This document shows positions 25,435-33,383 of a stretch of DNA of 64,000 bases, in pieces. Every line of letters begins with the position of its first letter. Positions within the stretch are counted from its first letter, which is position 1. The stretch is from Streptomyces piniterrae (GTDB lineage Bacteria; Actinomycetota; Actinomycetes; Streptomycetales; Streptomycetaceae): contig NZ_SUMB01000001.1 in assembly GCF_005048155.1 (NCBI RefSeq), positions 682,001 to 746,000 on the forward strand, written 5' to 3'. The notes under the pieces were generated by a model, which worked only from the letters and a program-made list of their open reading frames with translations, made no database searches and was not told the origin of the DNA. The position numbers and the translations under genes were made by a program.

Positions 25435-27321
25435 TCAGCGCAGCGCGGGAGACGCTGCGCGCACCGTGTCGGCCAGCTCGGCCAGGCTCGTGGCCAGGAG
25501 GATGTCCGTCGGGTCGATCTCGACGGAGAGCGCGTCGCCGATCCGGAACGCGGCCTGGGTGGCGAGGATCGAGTTGCCACCGAGTGCGATGAAGTCGTCG
25601 GCCGGGCCGACGGACGGAGCCTTGAGCAGCTCCGACCAGATCGCGGCGATGCGCTCGGTCACGGGGTCGTTCTGGTGGCCGGGCGCGGCGGCCGCGGGCC
25701 GTCCGGCGGGCAGGTCCTGGAGGAGCCGCTGGATCGCCTGGCGGTCGGCCTTGCCCGTGGGCCCGATCGGGAGGGTCTCCAGCACCAGCCACTGAGCCGG
25801 AATCATGTACGAGGGGAGGGTGCCGGACAGCTCCGAAGCGAGCGCCCCGGCCGTGTCCCGGTCCGCTCCCGTCGCCGCCGTCGCTCCGTCGGGCGTGCCC
25901 GCGTCGGGTGGTACGAGGAAGGCGCCGACGAGCCGGGCCCCGGGGCCTTCGCCGGCCTTCTCGACGAAGGCGGCCTCGGTCAGCCCGGTCGCCACGGCGG
26001 CGCGCTCGATCTCCTCCAGCTCGATGCGGAAGCCGCGCAGCTTCACCTGACGGTCGGCGCGCCCGACGAGTTCCAGCGCGCCGTCCGGCAGCTGCCTGAC
26101 CAGGTCTCCGGTCCGGTAGACCAGGGAGGAGGCAGACCCGTCGGGGGAGTAGGGCCCGTCGGGGGAGTAGGGAACGAAGGAGGCGGCCGTGCGCTCCGGC
26201 TGCCCGAGATATCCGGTGGCCACTCCCGGACCTCCGATGCACAACTCACCCGTCTGCCCCGGGGCCACCGGGTGCAGCCGAGCGTCGAGCACATGCACGT
26301 CGGTCTGCTGCAGGGCGTACCCGATGGGGACGCGGTCGCGCCCGGCGAGGGACTCCTCGGTGCAGTCGAAGAAGGTGGCGAAGACGGTGGTCTCCGTCGG
26401 ACCGTAGCCGTTGACCAGGCGCTTGGGCGGTGCCTCGGCCAGCACCCGGCGGACGGCGGACAGGTCCAGCTGCTCACCGCCCACGACCAGGTTGCGCAGC
26501 GAGCCCAGCGCCACCGGGTCCTCCCGGGCCACCGTGTGGAACAGCGAGGTGGTGAGGAAGAGTGTGGTGATGCCTTCGGAGCGGATCAGCTCCACCCACT
26601 GGTCCAGTGGGAGCTCGACCACCGACGGGAGGATCACGAGGGTGGCACCCGCGGTCAGCGCTCCCCAGATCTCGAAGGTGGTGGCGTCGAAGGCCGGGTT
26701 GGCCGCGTGCCCCACCCGGTCGTCCGGCTCGATGGTGCAGTAGGTGGCCCCGGTGACGAGGCGGCGCACGGCCCGGTGGGGGACGACGACCCCCTTCGGG
26801 GAGCCGGTTGAGCCGGAGGTGTACGCGACATAGCAGGGGTTCTCCTCGTCCACCGCCGCGTTGGGGCCCGGAGCCCCGTGCCGCCCGGCCTCCGGGACGG
26901 TGAGCACGGGAGTGGACGGTGCCACCCGGAGGGCCCGCGAGCGCCGTGCCTCTCCCGCGCCGACGACCACCGCACGTACCGCCGCCTCGTCCAGGACGGA
27001 GGCGATCCGCTCGGTCGGCGCGTGTCCGTCGAGCGGCAGATACGCGGCTCCCGCACGGGCGATGCCCAGCAGTGCGACGACCAGGTCCACGCTGCGGTGC
27101 AGATCCACCGCGACCAGATCGCCGGGTTCGACGCCGAGCTCGGTCAGGGTCGCCGCCGTGCTCCCGGCGCGCTCCCAGAACTCCTGGTAGCTGAGCGACA
27201 CTCCGGTGCCGGGATCGTGCACGGCGCAGCTGTGCGGGTGTTCGGCGACGCGCGCGGCGACGAGGTGGTGGACTCCGGCGATGACGGAGCCCTGCCCGGC
27301 CAATGACAACGACGAACTCAT
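25435..27321 (-). CDS. Loading NRPS module A-PCP
   Basis: Protein of 628 residues, first gene of the operon. The A domain has VAYTSGSTGSPKGVV, NGYGPTETTVFAT, YRTGDLVRQ and the final lysine region IGPTGKADR. Hand alignment to known A domains reads the pocket as roughly D-A-F-F-V-G-G-V-F-K, closest to codes for branched aliphatic amino acids such as valine or isoleucine; this is an inference. The PCP has Ser584 in ALGGNSILATQ. There is no condensation domain, so it starts the chain. An AGAGGAAG ribosome site precedes the ATG at 27321. The promoter must lie in the 214-bp gap shared with the divergent SDR gene. Confidence 0.92.
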   Translation of the reverse strand: MSSSLSLAGQGSVIAGVHHLVAARVAEHPHSCAVHDPGTGVSLSYQEFWERAGSTAATLTELGVEPGDLVAVDLHRSVDLVVALLGIARAGAAYLPLDGHAPTERIASVLDEAAVRAVVVGAGEARRSRALRVAPSTPVLTVPEAGRHGAPGPNAAVDEENPCYVAYTSGSTGSPKGVVVPHRAVRRLVTGATYCTIEPDDRVGHAANPAFDATTFEIWGALTAGATLVILPSVVELPLDQWVELIRSEGITTLFLTTSLFHTVAREDPVALGSLRNLVVGGEQLDLSAVRRVLAEAPPKRLVNGYGPTETTVFATFFDCTEESLAGRDRVPIGYALQQTDVHVLDARLHPVAPGQTGELCIGGPGVATGYLGQPERTAASFVPYSPDGPYSPDGSASSLVYRTGDLVRQLPDGALELVGRADRQVKLRGFRIELEEIERAAVATGLTEAAFVEKAGEGPGARLVGAFLVPPDAGTPDGATAATGADRDTAGALASELSGTLPSYMIPAQWLVLETLPIGPTGKADRQAIQRLLQDLPAGRPAAAAPGHQNDPVTERIAAIWSELLKAPSVGPADDFIALGGNSILATQAAFRIGDALSVEIDPTDILLATSLAELADTVRAASPALR

Positions 27322-27447
27322 GATCTTCCTCTGTTCAGTAAGCGGCGATGCTGCTGACAGAAGGGGAAGGCGAGCGCTGAAGGCAGCTGACGGCTGCGAG
27401 CCACTGGCCGCTGCGGGTCAGGCAGCGGCACGAAGTCGTTCCCCCGT

Positions 27448-27466
27448 GTTTCCGTTATGCGGAAAC
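27448..27466. promoter_or_regulatory. Perfect inverted repeat in the divergent cluster promoter region
   Basis: Arms gtttccg (27448-27454) and cggaaac (27460-27466) are perfectly complementary around a five-base spacer. The site lies between the NRPS operon and the SDR gene and abuts the -35 element of the SDR promoter. It is a good candidate operator for a dimeric regulator not present in this window. Confidence 0.6.
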
Positions 27467-27494
27467 TTGATTTCGTATGCTGGCAGACTAGGAT
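27467..27494 (+). promoter_or_regulatory. Putative housekeeping-sigma promoter for the SDR gene
   Basis: TTGATT at 27467-27472 and TAGGAT at 27489-27494 are separated by 16 bases, close to the Streptomyces HrdB consensus, and lie about 41 bases before the ATG at 27536. Confidence 0.5.
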
Positions 27495-27535
27495 CCGCCG
27501 TGATCAGCTGTCAACAACCTTTTTGTGAGGTCCAC

Positions 27536-28282
27536 ATGAACAACCACCCCGCCCCCGTCGCGCTGGTCACCGGCTCGTCGTCGGGCATCGGAGCCGCCAT
27601 CGCCCGCCGCTTCGCCGCCGAAGGGATGCGCGTGGTCGTCAACTCCGCATCGAGCACCGAGGCGGGCAACAAGCTGGCCGCCGAACTGCCGGAGGCGATC
27701 TATGTCCAGGGGGACGTCGCGGACGTCGCGGACGCCCGCCGTGTGGTCGATGCCGCCGTCACCGCATACGGGCGGCTCGACGTGCTCGTCAACAACGCCG
27801 GCACCACGCGCTTCATTCCGCTCGACGACCTCGAGTCGGCGGACGCGGACGCCTGGCGTGCGATCTTCGACGTCAACGTCCTCGGTACGTGGCAGATGAT
27901 CACGGCCTCCGTCCCCCATCTCAAGGCCGCAGGTTCGGCCGCGATCATCAACATCTCCTCGGTGTCGGGAAGCCGGGCACTGGGCAGTTCGATCCCGTAC
28001 GGGGTGAGCAAGGCGGCCGTCAATCACCTGACCCGCATGCTTGCCGCGACCCTCGGCCCCGAGATCCGCGTGAACGCCATCGCGCCGGGCCTCATCGAGA
28101 CGCCCTGGTACGAGGAGGCGGCCGAGGTGCTCGAGAGCTCCCGTGAATGGGTGACCGCCAACACGCCGCTGCGCCGCGTGGGCACCCCCGAGGACGTCGC
28201 CGAGGCCGCGCTCGCCCTGGTGCGCGCCACCTACACAACCGGCGACATCCTCACCCTGGACGGCGGCCGGCACGTCGTCTGA
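27536..28282 (+). CDS. SDR-family oxidoreductase
   Basis: Protein of 248 residues of the classical short-chain dehydrogenase type. The cofactor motif is VTGSSSGIGAA, followed by NNAG, the catalytic Ser in NISSVSGSRA, and YGVSK with Tyr and Lys. ALVRATYTTGDILTLDGGRH closes the domain as in FabG-like enzymes. The ATG at 27536 follows GTGAGG. It is divergent from the NRPS operon and shares its regulatory region, so a tailoring reduction or dehydrogenation in the same pathway is likely but not shown. Confidence 0.88.
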   Translation: MNNHPAPVALVTGSSSGIGAAIARRFAAEGMRVVVNSASSTEAGNKLAAELPEAIYVQGDVADVADARRVVDAAVTAYGRLDVLVNNAGTTRFIPLDDLESADADAWRAIFDVNVLGTWQMITASVPHLKAAGSAAIINISSVSGSRALGSSIPYGVSKAAVNHLTRMLAATLGPEIRVNAIAPGLIETPWYEEAAEVLESSREWVTANTPLRRVGTPEDVAEAALALVRATYTTGDILTLDGGRHVV

Positions 28283-28704
28283 CCCGCTGGCGAGCATCCG
28301 GACCATCCCTCAATGTCCAGGAAAATCAGGGGAGTTGAGATGAACGAAGGTCGAAAACCGTGAAGTTTCCTCGATGGCGCTTGTGTTATCGAACGGGCGC
28401 TCGTATGGTCGATCAAGGAAGAGCAGCACGGGGATAGTTGACTGTGGTTCTGAGCGGCAGCGGCGCCTGAAACACGCGCGAAGACGCGTAAACGGACAGC
28501 CCGCCCACGGTCTCGACTTACGACCCATGAACAGCGGTGGCCCGAAACACGCCGATACGCGTTCCCCGCAGGCCCCGCCCCATGGATTCCAGATGGATGC
28601 ACGCTTTTCGACCTGGCGTTGTCATGCCATCACCTCCCTCCAAGCCCGCCTCTACGGGTGTGGCCGCGCTGCATAGACGTGTCTGTCATAAGGGGGAAAC
28701 CACA
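28283..28704. other. 422-bp leader region before the PrpF operon
   Basis: No gene was recognised. A possible promoter is TTGTGT (28381-28386), 17 bases, TATGGT (28404-28409). A seven-codon ORF with a good ribosome site (ATG 28340, stop 28361-28363) lies before it and is probably fortuitous. The PrpF ribosome site is AAGGGGGAAA near 28690. The long untranslated stretch could contain regulation that I cannot resolve. Confidence 0.35.
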
Positions 28705-29781
28705 ATGCGACGGATTCCGTGCGTGTTAATGCGCGGAGGGACGTCCAAGGGGCTGATCTTTCACGCCGATCACCTACCCACCGACCCCGACGCCCGGGAC
28801 CGGATCCTGCTGCGCGCGATGGGGTCCCCGGACGTGGCGCAGATCGACGGAGTCGGCGGCGCCACCACACTCACCAGCAAAGTCGCGATCGTCCGGCGTT
28901 CCCGCCGGCCCGAAGCCGACGTCGACTACCTCTTCGCCCAGGTGAACATCACCGCACCGGTCGTCGACACCAATCCCAGTTGCGGCAACATCCTCTCCGC
29001 CGTTGCCCCTTACGCCGTCGAGAGTGGCATGGTCGCCGCCCAGCAGGGCGAGACGACCGTACGCATCTTCAACGAGAACACCCGGACGGTCTCCACCGCT
29101 ATCGTCCAGACGCCCGGCGGTCTCGTCACCTACGACGGTGCAGCACGCATCGACGGGGTCCCCGGGAGCGCGGCGCCCGTCAAGCTCGACCTCGCCGCCA
29201 CCGCCGGGTCACGCACGGGCAAGCTGCTGCCGACGGGCGCCGTTCGTGACGTGGTCAACGGCATCGAAATCTCCTGTGTGGACATGTCCGTGCCCATGGT
29301 CCTCATTCCCGCGGCGGCACTCGGCCGTACGGGATACGAATCCAAACAGGACCTCGACGCCGACCACGAACTCCTCGCGCGCATAGAGGAAATTCGCCGC
29401 GAGGCATCCCACGTCATGGGACTCGGCGACGCCACAGGGAAGGTGATCCCGAAGGTCGCCCTCCTCGCCGCTCCCCGCGGCGGTTCCGGAATCAGTTCCC
29501 GCTACTTCGTACCGCACGTGTGTCACGCGACACACGCCGTCACCGGAGCCGTCTGCATCGCCGTGGCAACCGGGCTCGAGGGAACCGTCGCACACGAACT
29601 CGCGAAGGTCTCCGACGGACCGCAGCGCACGGTCCGGATCGAGCACCCGGCCGGTGGTCTGGACGTCGAACTCGCCATGGGCGACGGCCTCTTCCCGACG
29701 CCGGACATCCGCCGCGCAGCCGTCGTGCGCACCGCCCGGCGGATCTTCGAGGGCAGCGTCGTTCTGCCCCTCGAGGTCTGA
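28705..29781 (+). CDS. PrpF/4-oxalomesaconate-tautomerase-like isomerase
   Basis: Protein of 358 residues of the PrpF family (diaminopimelate-epimerase fold). Family hallmarks are CVLMRGGTSKGLIFHADHLP at the start, QIDGVGGATTLTSKVAIV, and the Cys93 region DTNPSCGNILSAVAPYAVE. Known members move a double bond in tri- or dicarboxylic acids (2-methylaconitate isomerase, 4-oxalomesaconate tautomerase). The usual partners (AcnD, methylcitrate or gallate genes) are absent. Instead it heads an operon with a tRNA-synthetase-like protein, an MFS pump and an ATP-grasp-like protein, which suggests an unsaturated-acid step in a specialised pathway. That role is inference. Confidence 0.88.
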   Translation: MRRIPCVLMRGGTSKGLIFHADHLPTDPDARDRILLRAMGSPDVAQIDGVGGATTLTSKVAIVRRSRRPEADVDYLFAQVNITAPVVDTNPSCGNILSAVAPYAVESGMVAAQQGETTVRIFNENTRTVSTAIVQTPGGLVTYDGAARIDGVPGSAAPVKLDLAATAGSRTGKLLPTGAVRDVVNGIEISCVDMSVPMVLIPAAALGRTGYESKQDLDADHELLARIEEIRREASHVMGLGDATGKVIPKVALLAAPRGGSGISSRYFVPHVCHATHAVTGAVCIAVATGLEGTVAHELAKVSDGPQRTVRIEHPAGGLDVELAMGDGLFPTPDIRRAAVVRTARRIFEGSVVLPLEV

Positions 29782-29842
29782 CATCACCTCTCATCACCTC
29801 TCCCGCGATCCATCTTTCCTGCAACTCACCTGGAGCACACCC

Positions 29843-31075
29843 ATGGCCATCACACAGCCCACCGACGTCATCCGGGGCTGGATCGAGGAGATCCGGCCGG
29901 CACGCGACGGCGGCGGACGCACGGAACTCCTCGTCCGCGGCGGAGGAACGGTCCACACCATCACCGCCGAACCGGCACTGCTCCCCGCCGACGGCCTCTC
30001 GGCACAGAGTGTCGTCGAGGTGACCGTGGACGAGTCCGGCGACCTGCCGCGGGCCACCGCACTCCGTGTGGTCTCCGAAGCGCTGCCCCTTCCTGTCGAC
30101 CTCCGCAACCCGGACCTGACCGATCTCGACCACCGGCATCTGCACATTCGCAGTCGTCAGCTCCGCGCCTCCGCGACACTGCGGCACCACGTGCAGAAGT
30201 ATGTGCGCGAGTTCCTCGACGCTCAGGGCTGCCACCTCGTCCAGACCCCCATCCTGACCAGCGCCTCGTCCGTTTCGAGCGGTGCGGTGTTCCAAGTGCC
30301 GTACTACGGCGGCCAAACGGCCTCACTGCCGCAGAGCAACTGGATGTACGCGGATGCCATGGTCAGCGCGCTGGAACGCGTCTACACCTTCGGCCCCACC
30401 TTCCGCCGCGAGGACGATGCGGACGGCATCCACCTGGTGGAGATATGGCAGGTCTCCGCCGACTTCGCCTGGGCCACCTATCAGGACCTCATGGCCATCG
30501 AAGAAGAGATGCTGCGGCACGTCGCGATCCGGCTTCGTGACGAACACGCCGACGTCTATGCCCTGGCCGGCCTGCCGATGGATCACCTGGACGCCATCAC
30601 GAAGCCGTTCGCCCGCATTTCCTATGCGGACTCCGTGACTCTGCTGCGTGACCTGGGCCACGATTTCACCTATGGCGCCGACTACACCAAGGAACAGTCC
30701 GACGCCATCAGCAGTACGTTCGACCGCCCGTACTTCATCACGGGTTTTCCCAAGGAACTGAAGAACTTCTGGTTCCCCGTCAATGAGGACGGCACCACCC
30801 CGACCAGTGACCTGTTCGCGCACACAGGGCAGGGCGAGATCATCGGCGGTGGTGAGCGCGCTCACCAAGCCGAGGAGATGATCGCGGGGCTGCGGCGTCG
30901 CGGCTATGACCTGGCCAAGTTCGAGTGGCTCGTGGACATCCGCCGCTACGGCTGCACCCCGCACGCCGGATTCTCCATGGGCTTCGACCGGCTCGTGGCG
31001 ATGTACCTGGGAGCAGAGGACATCCGGAACGCGGTCCTCTTCCCGCGCGTGCCGCACGAGGCCATCAAGCCGTAA
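29843..31075 (+). CDS. Asparaginyl/aspartyl-tRNA-synthetase-like protein with altered pocket
   Basis: Protein of 410 residues, class II. A short divergent OB-like N-terminus (about 8-85) precedes the catalytic core. Motif 2 is TFGPTFRRED (182-191) and motif 3 is GFSMGFDRLVAMYLG (376-390), both with the ATP-binding Arg; GQGEIIGGGER (329-339) is AsnRS-like. The loop that in AspRS reads LPQSPQL and carries substrate-binding Gln and Lys reads LPQSNWM (162-168) then YAD here. Adenylation chemistry seems intact while amino-acid recognition looks changed. The ATG at 29843 is 61 bases after prpF. It may be an amide-forming or acid-activating enzyme, or a resistant AsnRS copy. A housekeeping AsnRS is unlikely given the OB divergence and operon. 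Confidence 0.82.
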   Translation: MAITQPTDVIRGWIEEIRPARDGGGRTELLVRGGGTVHTITAEPALLPADGLSAQSVVEVTVDESGDLPRATALRVVSEALPLPVDLRNPDLTDLDHRHLHIRSRQLRASATLRHHVQKYVREFLDAQGCHLVQTPILTSASSVSSGAVFQVPYYGGQTASLPQSNWMYADAMVSALERVYTFGPTFRREDDADGIHLVEIWQVSADFAWATYQDLMAIEEEMLRHVAIRLRDEHADVYALAGLPMDHLDAITKPFARISYADSVTLLRDLGHDFTYGADYTKEQSDAISSTFDRPYFITGFPKELKNFWFPVNEDGTTPTSDLFAHTGQGEIIGGGERAHQAEEMIAGLRRRGYDLAKFEWLVDIRRYGCTPHAGFSMGFDRLVAMYLGAEDIRNAVLFPRVPHEAIKP

Positions 31076-31120
31076 CCCAGCGAGCCATCCACCACCACCC
31101 GGCACAAGTCGAGGCTAGAC

Positions 31121-32353
31121 ATGATCACCTTCAGGGCGCGCTCCCTCCTGCTCCTCGCCATCGCGGCCTTCGCCAGCTCGGCCTCCATGCGGATCTGCGA
31201 TCCACTGCTCCCGGAATTCGTCCAGGCCTTCGGCGTCACGGAGGGCAGCGCGTCCTGGGTGATCTCGGCTTTCTCCATCGCCTACGGCAGCCTCCAGATC
31301 CTCTACGGCCCTGCCGGAGACCGACATGGCAAATACCGGGTCGTGGCGATCGTCACCACCGTTTGCGCCGTGGCGACTCTCGCCGCTGCCCTGGCTCCCA
31401 CGTTCACCTGGCTCGTCATCGCCCGTACCGCCGTCGGCGCCAGCGCGGCGGCCATCATTCCCATGTCCATGGCGTGGATAGGAGACTCGGTTCCGTACGA
31501 GCGCAGACAGACCACGCTGGCTCGACTGCTCACCGGCCAGATCCTCGGCGTCATCGCAGGGCAGATCCTCGGCGGCTTCTTCGCCGATACCTTCGGCTGG
31601 CGTTGGTGCTTCGCTGTCCTGGCGGCTGTGTTCTGCACCGCGGCAGCACTGCTGTGGCGTCAGCTCGTCGGAGCCCCGCCCGTGCCGCTGCCTGATCCCG
31701 TTCACCGCCGCACGCCCCTGGCCGGGGCCCTGGCCGTCCTCAAGTCCAAGCGAGCACAGTGCATCCTGGCCATCGTGTTCCTGGAAGGAATGGCCGTCTA
31801 CGGTCCCTTCGCGTTCGTTCCCTCATACCTTCACACCCAGTTCCACACCCCCCTCACCGCCGCCGGTCTGATCGCCGGAACCTATGGCCTCGGCGGTCTG
31901 CTGTACTCCCTCGCCGTCACCCGGCTGCTGAAGCGCATCGGCGAACGCGGCTTCGCTCTTGCCGGCGGCGTCATCCTCGGCATCGGGTTCCTCGCGTACG
32001 CCACGGCACCGGGCTGGGCCTGGGCGCTCCCCGCCGGCGCGCTCACCGGCCTCGGCTTCTACATGCTCCACAACACCTTGCAGACCCATGCCACCCAAAT
32101 GCTTCCCGAGCGGAGAGGTACCGCGGTTTCGATATTCGTCTCCGCGTTCTTCCTCGGCCAGTCGGCGGGAACAGCCATCACCGGCCCTCTGATCGGCGTC
32201 ACCGGTTTCACCGCTCCGTTCGTGGCTGCCGCGCTCATCCTCCCGTGCGCCGGACTGTGGCTGGCGGCCATCTCGTCGCCCCGCACCTCTTCCCCAGCGC
32301 CTCGGCCGGATCACCATGACCGGAACGGGCAATCCAAACAGGTCCCGGCGTGA
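31121..32353 (+). CDS. MFS transporter (second, in PrpF operon)
   Basis: Protein of 410 residues with about twelve membrane helices. FSIAYGSLQILYGPAGDRHG followed by KYR is the loop 2-3 motif of the drug:proton antiporter type. FIG-like motif C is seen as ILGVIAGQILGGFFADTFGW. A GAGG ribosome site precedes the ATG at 31121, and its stop overlaps the GTG of the ATP-grasp-like gene (GTGA). It is presumably an exporter for the product or substrate of this operon. Confidence 0.9.
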   Translation: MITFRARSLLLLAIAAFASSASMRICDPLLPEFVQAFGVTEGSASWVISAFSIAYGSLQILYGPAGDRHGKYRVVAIVTTVCAVATLAAALAPTFTWLVIARTAVGASAAAIIPMSMAWIGDSVPYERRQTTLARLLTGQILGVIAGQILGGFFADTFGWRWCFAVLAAVFCTAAALLWRQLVGAPPVPLPDPVHRRTPLAGALAVLKSKRAQCILAIVFLEGMAVYGPFAFVPSYLHTQFHTPLTAAGLIAGTYGLGGLLYSLAVTRLLKRIGERGFALAGGVILGIGFLAYATAPGWAWALPAGALTGLGFYMLHNTLQTHATQMLPERRGTAVSIFVSAFFLGQSAGTAITGPLIGVTGFTAPFVAAALILPCAGLWLAAISSPRTSSPAPRPDHHDRNGQSKQVPA

Positions 32354-33171
32354 CCCCGTACCGCGGTGGAGCCTTCGCCATTGTCGAAACACAGGTCTCC
32401 GATCACGGACTCTCCCTTCTGCGAGCCGCTCACGAACTCGGCTACTACACCGTTCTGGTCAGCAGCGATCCCGACCTCTACTGCGCGCTTCCCTGCGCAC
32501 ACGAGGCCTTCACTCGACACGTCGACCACATCATCGAGACGGACACGACCTCAGCCGATGCCATCGTGGAAGCACTCTCGAACCTTCCGGTCGGCCGCCG
32601 CGTGCTGGGTGTGTGCACCGGTGCGGACGACCGCATGGTTCCGACCGCCGACGTGGCCCGCCAACTCGGCCTCCCGGGCTTGTCGCCACGGACGGCACGG
32701 GTTCTGCGCAGCCGAAGTCTCCTGCGCAGCGTCTGTGCCCAGGCTGGAATCTCCGTCGTCGCGCGGCCCCGGCGCGGCTGGCGGATCAGCGCAGTCGCCG
32801 TGTACGTGGACGGCGCACACCGCGTGCTGGCCATCACCCCGACGGCAGCACCACACCGGAAATCCGTCGACCTGGTGCACCGGGCTCTGACGGCCGTCGG
32901 CCATGCCTTCGGGGCAGCTCACGTGGAGCTGACGCTTTCCCTTGGACAGCCCCGGCTCGTCCAGATCACCGGGATGCCGAGCGCAGAACTCGCCCGCCTC
33001 GCCCTTGAAAGGAGCGGTGTCCATCTCCCGTACGAGCTGGTCAGATTGACTGCCGGCCTGGCCTCCGCTGCGAGCGGCCCGAGGCGGCTGATTGCCTGCT
33101 CACAACCGTTCACTCCCTCGTCAGGGATGTTGCTGCGCGTGGTGCCCAGGCCGTGGCTCCCGTGCAGATGA
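32350..33171 (+). CDS. ATP-grasp-like protein lacking the ATP-binding middle segment
   Basis: Protein of 273 residues, against about 400 for usual ATP-grasp ligases. Residues 8-130 are a pre-ATP-grasp Rossmann-like domain (FAIVETQVSDHGLSLLRAAH, RVLGVCTGADDRM, ADVARQLGLPGLSP). It then passes from SVCAQAGISVVARPRRG straight to the late part of the fold (VAVYVDGAHRVLAI, AFGAAHVELTLSLGQPRLVQ, ITGMPSAELARLALERSGV), so the lysine-bearing ATP-binding hairpins are missing without any frameshift. ATP-grasp ligases next to MFS pumps often make dipeptide antimetabolites, but catalysis here is doubtful. It overlaps the MFS gene by four bases. It is either a decayed ligase or a repurposed binding protein. 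Confidence 0.7.
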   Translation: MTPYRGGAFAIVETQVSDHGLSLLRAAHELGYYTVLVSSDPDLYCALPCAHEAFTRHVDHIIETDTTSADAIVEALSNLPVGRRVLGVCTGADDRMVPTADVARQLGLPGLSPRTARVLRSRSLLRSVCAQAGISVVARPRRGWRISAVAVYVDGAHRVLAITPTAAPHRKSVDLVHRALTAVGHAFGAAHVELTLSLGQPRLVQITGMPSAELARLALERSGVHLPYELVRLTAGLASAASGPRRLIACSQPFTPSSGMLLRVVPRPWLPCR

Positions 33172-33289
33172 GTGCCGCCTGCGGAGGGGGTTCTCAGCGA
33201 CCGGGCCGCCTTCCCAGGAGCCATCCATGTGACCTCGGCCGGGTCCAGAAACATGTGAAGGTCGATGACATCGCGCGACGGAGGTGTCA

Positions 33290-33325
33290 CACCGACGACA
33301 CCGACGACACCGACGACACCGACGA
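33290..33325. repeat. 9-bp tandem repeat x4
   Basis: The unit caccgacga occurs four times without change at 33290-33325, between the convergent ends of the ATP-grasp-like and CGNR genes. It is outside both reading frames. Confidence 0.9.
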
Positions 33326-33383
33326 AAGAGAAGGTGTCGGCCCGCGCTAGGACGGCCGGGAGGACCTGGGCGCGGAGCGCGGG

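Noticed and set aside
28340..28363. Seven-codon ORF with a good ribosome site before the PrpF operon
   Set aside because: It lies upstream of the only plausible promoter, so it is unlikely to be a leader peptide of that operon.
29843..31075. Housekeeping asparaginyl-tRNA synthetase
   Set aside because: Most Streptomyces charge tRNA-Asn through the amidotransferase route, the OB region is divergent and the substrate loop is altered, so a specialised role fits better.
33290..33325. Short tandem repeat considered as a CRISPR array
   Set aside because: Units are 9 bp without spacers, so it is a simple repeat.
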